Both the position numbers and the translations under genes were made by a program. A DNA stretch of 64,000 nt, taken from positions 2,728,001-2,792,000 of the forward strand of contig NZ_JACCAA010000001.1 of NCBI RefSeq assembly GCF_013408415.1. The letters are read 5' to 3'. The DNA is from Nocardioides daedukensis. Lineage in GTDB: Bacteria; Actinomycetota; Actinomycetes; Propionibacteriales; Nocardioidaceae. Shown one piece after another: positions 50,319-58,340 of the stretch; the stretch's first letter is position 1, and each line of letters starts with the position of its first letter. Below the pieces are notes generated by a model. That model worked only from the letters and a program-made list of their open reading frames with translations, had not been told where the DNA came from and made no database searches.

Positions 50319-51833
50319 ATGACGTCCGCGGCCACTGCGATCCAGCAGGACAGCGCCTCCGGACTCGATCTCGCCGCCGCAGATCGGCCCCGGAGCGGGC
50401 TCCTCGCGTTGCTGTTCGCGGTGGCGGCCCCTGTGTTGGTGTTGTTCGCTGGGACCGACGACGCGTCGCCGAGCCGGATCTGGACAATGGCGCTAGCGAC
50501 GCTCTGCATCGGCGTCAGCGGCGCCTTGTTCATCAGTCGTCGGACGGGCCTGCTTGTGGCGCTGAGCCGCGGCAAGTTCGGGCCTTGGGCGTCACTGTCG
50601 TTCGCGGTCGCCTTCGGAGCGACGTCGCTTCAGTGGCTGCAGCCGCAGGACGGGACCGCGGCGATGATTTCTCGCGACAGCGTCGTCACGGCTCTCGGCG
50701 TGGTGATGCTCGGTCAGATTCTCTGGATCGCTGGGTACCTTGCCAGCATCCTCAGTCCCCTGCACACGTCCGCGCGATGGGTGTTCGACCGCGTCATCCC
50801 GCCTGAGGGCGCGGACCGCCAATGGCGCACGTCCGGGGTCTGGCTGTTGTTCACCATGGGGTTGGTCGGGCAGGGCTTCCGGATCTACACCAACGGCTTC
50901 GGGTACCTCGCCGACGCTCAGACCTCCGTGTCCAGTTTCTCCGGCCTCGGCCAGGTCTCAGCAATCCTGAGCAACATGGGTCTGTACGCCGTGGTTCTCG
51001 CTGCCGTCAATTACTTCTCGACGCGACGGCAAGGTGGACTCGGAGCGCTTGTCATCGTCGCCACGGTGCAGGTCGGGCTCGGCCTTATCCAAGGCGTCAA
51101 GGAAGGCGTGGCCTTAACCAGCGTGGCCATCATCCTCAGCTACGCACTAGTCCGTGGCCGGCTACCTCTAAAATTTTTCGTGGTGTGCGTACTGCTGTTC
51201 ACCTTCGTCGCGGTGCCGTTCGTCACCGCCTACCGGGACGCCGTCCGCGGTGGCGGCACGGACGGGTCGATCGGCTCTGCCGTGGCCGCTGCCCCGGGGG
51301 TCGCTGCCCAAGAGATCGAGAACGGGCAGTTCAGCAAGAGCTACATTGACCTGGCGGCTCGGCTTCGCATGATCGACAGCCTCGCGATCGTGACCCAGCG
51401 GTCTCCGGGGCAGATCGCCTACGCATCGCCCGCTGAACTGGTAGTGCAGCCCGTGATCGGACTAGTGCCTCGCATTTTCTGGCCGGGGAAGCCCGGGTAC
51501 CTCAGCGGGTACGAGTTCACTCAGACCTACTACGGGCTGCCCCCCAGCGTCATCTCGGCGTCCGCCGTCACCCCACCCGGCGATCTTTATCGCCACGGTG
51601 GGCTGACCATTCTTCTGCTCGGGATGTTCTTCCTCGGCGGGGTGTACCGGCTGCTCGACGACATGATCAGGGCAACACGAGACTTCCGCCACCTGTTCGT
51701 GGTGGTGAGCATGTTCCCCCTACTGGTGAAGCACGAGGCCGACGTGGTGTCGATCCTTCTCAGCATTCCCGTGACCCTGGTCGGCGTGGCCATCGCCGTC
51801 CGCCTCCTCGCTCTTGTGGGTGAGCGCGAGTGA
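50319..51833 (+). CDS. O-antigen/polysaccharide polymerase-like membrane protein
   Basis: This is a roughly 504-residue protein with about ten to twelve membrane spans and a large extracytoplasmic loop in the middle-to-C-terminal part (about 305-390: DGSIGSAVAAAPG... and PRIFWPGKPGYLSGYEFTQTYYGLPPS). The overall pattern is that of Wzy/oligosaccharide repeat-unit polymerases; sequence identity to a known family is not evident by eye. TAATGT (50306-50311) lies 7 nt before the ATG at 50319 and no ribosome site is present, so the mRNA may be leaderless; a GTG at 50310 is the alternative. Confidence 0.7.
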   Translation: MTSAATAIQQDSASGLDLAAADRPRSGLLALLFAVAAPVLVLFAGTDDASPSRIWTMALATLCIGVSGALFISRRTGLLVALSRGKFGPWASLSFAVAFGATSLQWLQPQDGTAAMISRDSVVTALGVVMLGQILWIAGYLASILSPLHTSARWVFDRVIPPEGADRQWRTSGVWLLFTMGLVGQGFRIYTNGFGYLADAQTSVSSFSGLGQVSAILSNMGLYAVVLAAVNYFSTRRQGGLGALVIVATVQVGLGLIQGVKEGVALTSVAIILSYALVRGRLPLKFFVVCVLLFTFVAVPFVTAYRDAVRGGGTDGSIGSAVAAAPGVAAQEIENGQFSKSYIDLAARLRMIDSLAIVTQRSPGQIAYASPAELVVQPVIGLVPRIFWPGKPGYLSGYEFTQTYYGLPPSVISASAVTPPGDLYRHGGLTILLLGMFFLGGVYRLLDDMIRATRDFRHLFVVVSMFPLLVKHEADVVSILLSIPVTLVGVAIAVRLLALVGERE

Positions 51834-52005
51834 AGTACGTGTTCGCGCTCGCGACCGGTCTCTTTCTCGGTCCTGGGGCTGGCGCTGATCGAACCGCTCA
51901 AGGACTGGCCGCGGATCGCGGCGGGAGTGGCTGCGTTCGGTGTGGCCGGGGAATGGACAGCAGCCCTCCCGGTGCCCAATCGTGTTTTCCTTGGGACGCC
52001 GCCAC
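51830..52005 (+). pseudogene. Frameshifted remnant of a small membrane protein
   Basis: A GTG at 51830 overlaps the polymerase stop (GTGA) and starts VKYVFALATGLFL. After about 13 codons the hydrophobic reading continues only in another frame as SVLGLALIEPLKDWPRIAAG and AAFGVAGEW. Joined, they would make a two-span membrane protein. A 1-base indel, real or from assembly, would explain it. Confidence 0.45.
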
Positions 52006-52028
52006 GAGGCGGGCGCTATGGTACCGGC

Positions 52029-52844
52029 ATGGGACACAGGGGACTCCGTGCTGCCGTGCATACAGCGGAGCGAATGGCAGGCAGACAGCGCCTAGCAAAA
52101 CTAGCTCGCCTGGTAACGGATGAAGTCCGACTCGATACTGCAAACGACCTGAGCCACAACGGCGAATCCGAAATTCAACGCGCCGCGCTGACGGATCCCA
52201 ACCCCACCATCTTCGACGTAGGCGCGCACTTTGGTGAATGGTCGGGCTCCTTGCTGAGCCAACCCGGATCCACTCCAAACCTGCACATGTTCGAGCCGTC
52301 TGCGTCAACGAGCTCGCGGGCGCGGAACATCGTCGGCGACCGAGGACAGGTGCATCAAGTCGCCCTTTCTGATCATGTTGGCGCCGCCGAGTTGCAGATA
52401 GTGCACGAAGGTGCCGGATCGAATTCGTTGGTCCCATTCACAGCAGTCGGGCGCACTTCAGGAGTAGTCGAAGAGGTGGAGCTCTCTACCGTCGACGCCT
52501 TTGCCGATCAAGCAGGCATCCCGAGGATCACGTTGCTGAAGATCGATGCGGAGGGTCACGATCTCGCGGTCATGCGCGGCGCTACCCGCATGTTGTCGAG
52601 GCAAGCCGTGGATCTAATCCAGTTTGAGTACAACATCCGCTGGATTGATAGCCGTGTCTTCTTGCTCGACGCGTTCGAGTTACTCATGCCGTTCGGCTAC
52701 TCGATGGGCAAGGTGACGTCGCGTGGGGTGGAGACTTACCCGACGTGGCACCCCACCTTGGAGACCTTTCGCGAGGGCAACTACTTGGCATACCAGCCAT
52801 CGTGGGCCGATCGCCTGCGCACCTTTGACTGGTGGGGCGGCTAG
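52029..52844 (+). CDS. FkbM family methyltransferase
   Basis: This is a 271-residue SAM-dependent methyltransferase. SAM-binding motif I is TIFDVGAHFGEWSGSLL, FEPSASTSSRARNI follows, and the FkbM signature is LLKIDAEGHDLAVMRGA. The N-terminal 50 residues are basic and helical. It would O-methylate a sugar in the polysaccharide made by this locus. The start at 52029 is favoured over the GTG at 51927, whose extra residues belong to the frameshifted remnant upstream. Confidence 0.85.
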   Translation: MGHRGLRAAVHTAERMAGRQRLAKLARLVTDEVRLDTANDLSHNGESEIQRAALTDPNPTIFDVGAHFGEWSGSLLSQPGSTPNLHMFEPSASTSSRARNIVGDRGQVHQVALSDHVGAAELQIVHEGAGSNSLVPFTAVGRTSGVVEEVELSTVDAFADQAGIPRITLLKIDAEGHDLAVMRGATRMLSRQAVDLIQFEYNIRWIDSRVFLLDAFELLMPFGYSMGKVTSRGVETYPTWHPTLETFREGNYLAYQPSWADRLRTFDWWGG

Positions 52845-52938
52845 ACGATCGTCCCCACGGCGTCTTTCCAGTTGGTGCCATCTGGTGAGGTCGAGGTGCC
52901 CCTCTGAGCCACGGTCGTTACTAGTGGTGTAGTCACTT

Positions 52939-53031
52939 CGGGTCATGCGCATATGACCCGTGGGCCTGAAGGCTCTCGTGCAGTGAGACCCTCGTCCCCG
53001 TACACTCGTTGGGGGCCAAACTGAGGGTCTC
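52939..53031 (+). promoter_or_regulatory. Two strong hairpins in the leader of the capE-like gene
   Basis: CGGGTCAT/ATGACCCG (52939-52946 with 52953-52960, 6-nt loop) is followed by GAGACCCTC/GAGGGTCTC (52985-52993 with 53023-53031), which encloses a CCCC/GGGG inner pair. The second ends 28 bp before the GTG start. The first may be a terminator for the methyltransferase gene or an operator, the second a structured 5' leader. Confidence 0.5.
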
Positions 53032-53059
53032 GGAACTGGTCCAAACATGGGGGAACTAA

Positions 53060-54088
53060 GTGTCAACGACGACTGCCGCAACGCAGGCGACAGTTCTGGT
53101 GACTGGTGGTACCGGCTCGTTCGGTTCGACGATGATTCGTCGTCTGCTCAACACCGACGTACGCGAGGTCCGCATCTTCAGCCGCGACGAACTGAAGCAG
53201 GACGACATGCGCCGCGCACTGAACGACTCGCGCGTCCGCTTCTACATCGGTGACGTCCGGGACTACGACAGCGTTGACCGCGCAACGCGTGGCGTCGACT
53301 TCGTGTTCCACGCGGCGGCTCTGAAGCAGGTTCCGTCATGTGAATTCTTCCCGCTTGAGGCCGTGAAGACCAACGTCCTTGGCTCCCACAACGTCATCGA
53401 AGCCAGCAACGCCAACGGCGTCGCGAAGGTCGTTTGCCTGGGCACCGACAAGGCGGTCTATCCGGTCAATGCCATGGGCATCTCCAAGGCCATGATGGAA
53501 AAGACCGCGCAGGCCTTCGCCCGCAACAACCCGACCGCGAACACAGTGGTCTCCACCGTCCGCTACGGCAACGTGATGGCTTCGCGCGGGTCCGTGATCC
53601 CGCTCTTCATCGAACAGATCAAGGCTGGCAAACCGCTCACGTTGACTGATCCGGAGATGACGCGCTTCCTCATGTCGCTGGACGAGGCCGTCTACCTGGT
53701 GGAGCACGCCTTCGAGCATGCCCAGCCGGGCGACCTGTTTGTCCGCAAGGCTCCCGCGTCCACTGTCCGTGACCTCGCGACCGCGGTCGCTGAGCTCGCA
53801 GGAGCCGACACCGACCTTCAGGTGATCGGCACCCGCCACGGAGAGAAGCTGTACGAGACGCTCGCGACGCGTGAGGAACTGGCGCGTGCGTCCGACCAAG
53901 GCGATTACTACCGAGTGCCGGTAGATGCGCGGGACCTCAACTACAGCCAATACTTCGAGGAGGGGGAGAAGGCCGTCGAGAGCGTCGACGACTATCACTC
54001 CCACAACACCGAGCGTCTGGATGTCGGTGGAGTGAAGGACCTCCTGAATTCGCTTCCGGCGTTCAAGGTGCTGCTGGAGACCTTGTGA
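53060..54088 (+). CDS. capE: UDP-N-acetylglucosamine 4,6-dehydratase, CapE-like
   Basis: This 342-residue extended SDR has VTGGTGSFGSTMIRRLL (GxxGxxG), DVRDYDSVDRATRGVDFVFHAAALKQVP and the active-site stretch YPVNAMGISKAMMEK. In place of YxxxK the motif reads MxxxK, as in the CapE/FnlA-type 5-inverting dehydratases that begin UDP-L-FucNAc synthesis. Together with the CapF- and CapG-like genes downstream it completes that pathway. The GTG start at 53060 has GGGGGAA upstream. It overlaps the next gene by 4 bp. Confidence 0.88.
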   Translation: MSTTTAATQATVLVTGGTGSFGSTMIRRLLNTDVREVRIFSRDELKQDDMRRALNDSRVRFYIGDVRDYDSVDRATRGVDFVFHAAALKQVPSCEFFPLEAVKTNVLGSHNVIEASNANGVAKVVCLGTDKAVYPVNAMGISKAMMEKTAQAFARNNPTANTVVSTVRYGNVMASRGSVIPLFIEQIKAGKPLTLTDPEMTRFLMSLDEAVYLVEHAFEHAQPGDLFVRKAPASTVRDLATAVAELAGADTDLQVIGTRHGEKLYETLATREELARASDQGDYYRVPVDARDLNYSQYFEEGEKAVESVDDYHSHNTERLDVGGVKDLLNSLPAFKVLLETL

Positions 54089-55062
54089 TCGCGTTCTTCG
54101 TCGCCCTTGCAGCGACGATTGTCTGTACGGCGGCACTCCTGCCGCTACTCCATGGTCGGCAGGTGCTCGATGTGCCGAACGAGCGGTCATCGCATGATGT
54201 GCCCGTTCCTCGTGGAGGAGGAATCGCCGTGATCGCCGGCATCATGCTGGCTGCTGCAGTCGCCGAGATGACGGGCGCTCCTGTCCCGTGGCCTCTGTTG
54301 GTCGCTGTAGTGGCATTGGCTGGCGTCGGATTCATTGACGACGTCCGCACCCTCGGTGGCGGGGTCCGACTGGGGCTTCAACTTCTTGCGGCTATCGCCC
54401 TCACGGCCTGGGCTGCCATCGAGTACGCCGGCCCCGGGCTCGCGACCGCGCTGTTCGTGAGCATCTCCATCGTGGCGATCGCGGGTTACGTGAATGCCTT
54501 CAATTTCATGGACGGCGTCAACGGGATCTCGGCACTGAACGCACTAGTTGCGGGTGGGTGGTTCGCTTTCGTCGGCCATGAACAGGCTACGGACGAGTTG
54601 ATGGTCGCGGGACTGGCTCTGGCCGGGGCAAGCCTCGGATTCCTTCCGTGGAACGCACCCAAGGCACGCATCTTTCTGGGCGACGTAGGTAGCTACGGGG
54701 TTGGGCTGTTGATCGTTGGCATGGCGGTCGTTGCTTGGGCAGATGGTGCCTCGTGGCTCCTCTGTGTTGCGCCCTTGGTGCCCTACGGAGTCGACACCCT
54801 TTGGGCCTTGATCAAGCGCGGGCTCGGACGCCGCCCGTTGATGTCTGCGCACCGTGAGCACGTGTATCAGCGTCTGGTCGACTCGGGATGGCAGCATCTG
54901 ACCGCGGCGGCGCTCACGGCAGTGGCATCTTTGGCTTGCATACTCGTAGCGTGGTGGGGAGACGACGTTCCATTGGTAGCGGTTCTGGCGCTGGCTGTGC
55001 TCTCCTTTGGATACCTCTCCCTCCCCAGACTCACTCATAGCTCGCTCGGACTTTCCGCATGA
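54085..55062 (+). CDS. WecA/WbpL-like undecaprenyl-phosphate sugar-1-phosphate transferase
   Basis: This 325-residue polytopic enzyme is of the MraY/WecA superfamily. Motifs are DVPNERSSHDVPVPRGGGIAV, GFIDDVRTLGG (Mg-binding Asp), FNFMDGVNGISALN, FLGDVGSYGVG and, in the late cytoplasmic loop, AHREHVYQRLV. It would move a sugar-1-phosphate (GlcNAc-, QuiNAc- or FucNAc-type) to undecaprenyl phosphate to start the repeat unit. The GTG overlaps the capE-like stop (GTGA). It is the usual initiating enzyme for polymers containing UDP-6-deoxy-HexNAc sugars. Confidence 0.87.
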   Translation: MIAFFVALAATIVCTAALLPLLHGRQVLDVPNERSSHDVPVPRGGGIAVIAGIMLAAAVAEMTGAPVPWPLLVAVVALAGVGFIDDVRTLGGGVRLGLQLLAAIALTAWAAIEYAGPGLATALFVSISIVAIAGYVNAFNFMDGVNGISALNALVAGGWFAFVGHEQATDELMVAGLALAGASLGFLPWNAPKARIFLGDVGSYGVGLLIVGMAVVAWADGASWLLCVAPLVPYGVDTLWALIKRGLGRRPLMSAHREHVYQRLVDSGWQHLTAAALTAVASLACILVAWWGDDVPLVAVLALAVLSFGYLSLPRLTHSSLGLSA

Positions 55063-56291
55063 AAATCGCCTTCGTGACTCAGTGGTACGACCCCGAAGTC
55101 GGCTCGGCAGCCATCCCAGGGGCGATTGTGCGCGCTCTCAAGCAGCGCGGCCATGACGTAGAGGTGGTCACAGGGTTTCCGAACTATCCGCACGGCAGGC
55201 TGTACGACGGCTACCGGGTCCGTCCATACAAGCGGGAGACGATTCGTGGCGTGACGGTTCATCGCGTCCCGCTCTATCCGAGCCACGATGGTTCCGCGGC
55301 GCGCAGAGTGCTGAATTTCCTCACCTTCATGATCAGTGCCTCGACGCTTGGTGCTGCGGTCGCGCGGCGATCACAGGTCACGCTCGTCTACTCAACACCT
55401 GGAACAGTCGGACTGGTTGGCATCGTCCTGCGGAAGTTGATGCGTCGCCCGTTCGTGCTCTACATCCAAGACGTTTGGCCCGACACTCTGACGGCGACCG
55501 GCATGCTTCCTAGTCGTCTGGCTGGGCCCGCAGAGTGGCTCCTTCACAAGTTCTGCAATCAGGTCTATCGCTCAGCCGGGCGCATAGCTGTCATCTCTCC
55601 GGGCATGAAGACGCTGCTGGTGGGCCGTGGCGTTGATTCGGAAAAGATTGACGTCGTCTACAACTGGGTCGACGAGGATCTCTTCCAAGTTGCGCCGTCG
55701 GCTGTGAACGACAAGGCTTTTGAGGTTATGTACGCCGGGAGCATCGGTGATGTTCAGGGTTTGGAGGTCGCGGTGCGCGCGATTGCCCGAGTCGGGGGCG
55801 AGTCCAACGTCGTTCTCCGACTCGTTGGCACCGGTGTTGCCACCGATCGACTGGAGAAACTTGCATCAGAGTTGGGTGTCTCCGGTCGGGTGGTCTTTGA
55901 AGGGCCACGAAACATCGATGAGATGTCGGCAACTATGGCCACAGCGCACGTTCAGCTTGTTTGCCTGAAGGACGACCCGCTGTTTCACCTCACCATGCCC
56001 AGTAAAATCCAGGCAATCCTCGCTACGGGGTGTCCACTAATCACCTGCGCGCCGGGGGATGCGGCAGAGCTCACGATGGCATCGGGCGCCGGTTGGGCAG
56101 TCCCTGCAGGGGATGATTCGGCGCTCGCCGAAGCGTTCAGGGAGGCATCGCGTCTGTCCGCAGTTGAGCTTCGAGGTCTAGGCACAGCCGGCAGGAGCTA
56201 CTACGAATCGCAATTGTCATCGCGAGTTGGCTCTCAACGACTCGAGGCGGCACTCGCCAAGGCAGCAGGGACGGATCGTCATGCAGGCTAG
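55059..56291 (+). CDS. Glycosyltransferase family 4 (WbuB-like)
   Basis: This 410-residue GT-B enzyme opens MKIAFVTQWYDPEVGSAAIPG and has VVTGFPNYPHGRLYDGYR, a segment characteristic of WbuB-type GT4 enzymes (E. coli O26 L-FucNAc transferase). It has VLYIQDVWPDTLTATGML and the donor-site MYAGSIGDVQGLEV and HLTMPSKIQAILATGCPLI. The context with UDP-L-FucNAc genes makes L-FucNAc a likely donor. The ATG overlaps the WecA-like gene (ATGA). Confidence 0.85.
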   Translation: MKIAFVTQWYDPEVGSAAIPGAIVRALKQRGHDVEVVTGFPNYPHGRLYDGYRVRPYKRETIRGVTVHRVPLYPSHDGSAARRVLNFLTFMISASTLGAAVARRSQVTLVYSTPGTVGLVGIVLRKLMRRPFVLYIQDVWPDTLTATGMLPSRLAGPAEWLLHKFCNQVYRSAGRIAVISPGMKTLLVGRGVDSEKIDVVYNWVDEDLFQVAPSAVNDKAFEVMYAGSIGDVQGLEVAVRAIARVGGESNVVLRLVGTGVATDRLEKLASELGVSGRVVFEGPRNIDEMSATMATAHVQLVCLKDDPLFHLTMPSKIQAILATGCPLITCAPGDAAELTMASGAGWAVPAGDDSALAEAFREASRLSAVELRGLGTAGRSYYESQLSSRVGSQRLEAALAKAAGTDRHAG

Positions 56292-57222
56292 GAAAATCGT
56301 TTTGTTCGGTGCGAGTGGTTTCGTGGGGTCGGCGGTGGCACAGGAACTGGCTCCCCAGCACGATGTTGTGGCGGTTGCGGCTCCAAGGCTGTCTTCCGTG
56401 GCCCGGACCGCAGCCGAGGTCCTCGACGAGGCGGACTGCATCGGCGATGTGGATGATCTGGCTGCCCAACTCAGTGGTGCCGACGTAGTGATCAACGCAG
56501 CTGGCAATCCTGATGCATCGTCGCTGGACGAGGACGTGCTTTTCGGTGCGAACGCGCTTTTGCCAGCGATTCTGCTCAAGGCCTCGAACGCTGCCGGGGT
56601 TGGGCGATTCGTACACATCAGCTCGGCCGTGGTCCAGAATGACAAAGACACTCTGGACTCGACGGAGGACATGCGGCCGTTCTCGCCGTACTCCGCGTCG
56701 AAGGTGACCGGCGAGCTGGTTGTACGGGCGCTCAGCAAGCCGACCGTTGAAATTGTGCGCTACCGACCGCCGTCAGTGCACGCGCCCGAGCGACGCGTAA
56801 CGCGAATGATCGGGCGAATCGCGAGCTCGCCCGCCGCTACGGTTGCGCGCCCAGGTGATCAGGGCACGCCGCAGGCGTTGCTGCTCAACGTTGCCGCAGC
56901 TATCGCCTTCCTCGCTACGACTGATGTGCGTCCGCCAGCTGTGGTCCACCACCCATCTGAAGGTGTGACCGTCACCAACCTGATGGTCGACCTATCTGGC
57001 GGGCAGGTGCCTCGTCGCCTACCCCGTTGGCTTGCGAAGGCGCTGGTGGCTGTCGCAAAGCGACTGGGTCGGATACATCGACCAACTGCAGCGAACGCAC
57101 GCAGAGTGGAACTGTTGTGGCTCGGTCAAGCCCAAGCAGAGAGTTGGCTGTCCGACGTGGGCTGGGTCCCGCCAGTTGGTCGCAATGGATGGAAGGCGTT
57201 GGCTGCGGTGACAAAGTCATGA
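56281..57222 (+). CDS. NAD-dependent epimerase/4-ketoreductase-like SDR
   Basis: This is a 313-residue extended SDR. The cofactor motif is LFGASGFVGSAVAQEL (GxxGxxG), then ADVVINAAGNPD, Ser in HISSAVVQND and catalytic YSASK in FSPYSASKVTGEL. The C-terminal half is degenerate compared with GalE. It may reduce a UDP-4-keto-6-deoxy-HexNAc (WbpV/WbuX role), giving UDP-D-QuiNAc or -FucNAc in addition to L-FucNAc. It starts 11 bp inside the GT gene and overlaps capF by 4 bp. Confidence 0.8.
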   Translation: MQARKIVLFGASGFVGSAVAQELAPQHDVVAVAAPRLSSVARTAAEVLDEADCIGDVDDLAAQLSGADVVINAAGNPDASSLDEDVLFGANALLPAILLKASNAAGVGRFVHISSAVVQNDKDTLDSTEDMRPFSPYSASKVTGELVVRALSKPTVEIVRYRPPSVHAPERRVTRMIGRIASSPAATVARPGDQGTPQALLLNVAAAIAFLATTDVRPPAVVHHPSEGVTVTNLMVDLSGGQVPRRLPRWLAKALVAVAKRLGRIHRPTAANARRVELLWLGQAQAESWLSDVGWVPPVGRNGWKALAAVTKS

Positions 57223-58340
57223 AAGTCGCCATCACTGGGGGGCACGGGTTCCTTGGCTGGCACACGTCGTGTCGCCTGCGAAGCACGCGGGGAATCGAAC
57301 CCGTTCGTCTCAATAGAGCGGAGTACACCGACGGCACGCTGTTCTCCGCAGTTGGTGAGGCGGATATTGTCATCCACGTTGCGGGAGTGAATCGCGCAGA
57401 CAGTGACACGGCCGTCGAGGCTGGCAACGTTGAGCTGGCACGGCTCCTTGCAGACTGCATTGAGAAGAGCGGTCGTGCAATCCACGTGGTTTATGCGAAC
57501 TCGATTCAGGCCAAACTGGACAACCCTTACGGGCGCGGCAAAGCTGCCGCTGCAGAGATTCTGCGTACCGCCACCGACTCCAATGGCGGGACCATGAGCG
57601 ACGTGCTCTTGCCCAACCTGTTTGGCGAGCATGGGCGTCCTGGATACAACTCCTTCGTGGCAACGTTCGCGAGCGATGTCGCTCAGGGTGGGAGTCCAAC
57701 AGTCACGGGTGACCGTGAGATCGAACTTTTGCACGCGCAACGTGCGGCCGAGGTGCTGATTCGGGCTGCTGAGGAACGCATTGACGGACCCGTCGAACCG
57801 CGTGGGGTCCCACGTCGCATTGCCAAGGTCCTCAGCATGCTTGTGAGTTTCAATGAGCTATATGCAAGTGGAGAGATCCCCGACCTGACGGACTCGTTCG
57901 CGTTGGACTTGTTCAACACCTATCGGTCCTATCTCCGGACAGACCACTTCCCGATCCACCCTCAGATCCACGCGGACCCCCGCGGCGAGCTATTCGAAAC
58001 GGCGCGCACCCACGGCGGAACGGGACAGGCATTCGTGTCCATCACTGTGCCTGGCGCGATGCGTGGGGATCACTACCACCTGAACAAGGTCGAACGCTTC
58101 TTTGTCGTCAAGGGGGAAGCCGAGATCAAACTGCGGCGCCTGCTACACGACGAGGTGTTGACGTACCGTCTATCCGGAGATCAGCCGGGGTTTGTGGACA
58201 TGCCAACGATGTGGGTACACAACATCAAGAATGTTGGCGAAGGCGAGCTCATCACCATGTTTTGGGCAGACCAACTGCTCGATCCGGTGAACCCGGACCA
58301 GTTCCCTGAGAAGGTCACTGCCGAGGAGGCAACGCGTTGA
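57219..58340 (+). CDS. capF: Bifunctional 3-epimerase/4-reductase, CapF-like (SDR + cupin)
   Basis: This is a 373-residue two-domain enzyme. The N-terminal SDR domain (about 1-245) has AITGGHGFLGWHTSCRL, NSIQAKLDNPYGRGKAAAAE (YxxxK) and LLPNLFGEHGRPGYNSFVATFA; the C-terminal cupin (about 250-373) has HADPRGELFETART, GAMRGDHYHLNKVERFFVV (His/Glu metal site) and MWVHNIKN. This arrangement is CapF, which epimerises C3 and then reduces C4 on the way to UDP-L-TalNAc. It overlaps the SDR gene upstream (ATGA) and the capG-like gene downstream. Confidence 0.9.
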   Translation: MKVAITGGHGFLGWHTSCRLRSTRGIEPVRLNRAEYTDGTLFSAVGEADIVIHVAGVNRADSDTAVEAGNVELARLLADCIEKSGRAIHVVYANSIQAKLDNPYGRGKAAAAEILRTATDSNGGTMSDVLLPNLFGEHGRPGYNSFVATFASDVAQGGSPTVTGDREIELLHAQRAAEVLIRAAEERIDGPVEPRGVPRRIAKVLSMLVSFNELYASGEIPDLTDSFALDLFNTYRSYLRTDHFPIHPQIHADPRGELFETARTHGGTGQAFVSITVPGAMRGDHYHLNKVERFFVVKGEAEIKLRRLLHDEVLTYRLSGDQPGFVDMPTMWVHNIKNVGEGELITMFWADQLLDPVNPDQFPEKVTAEEATR

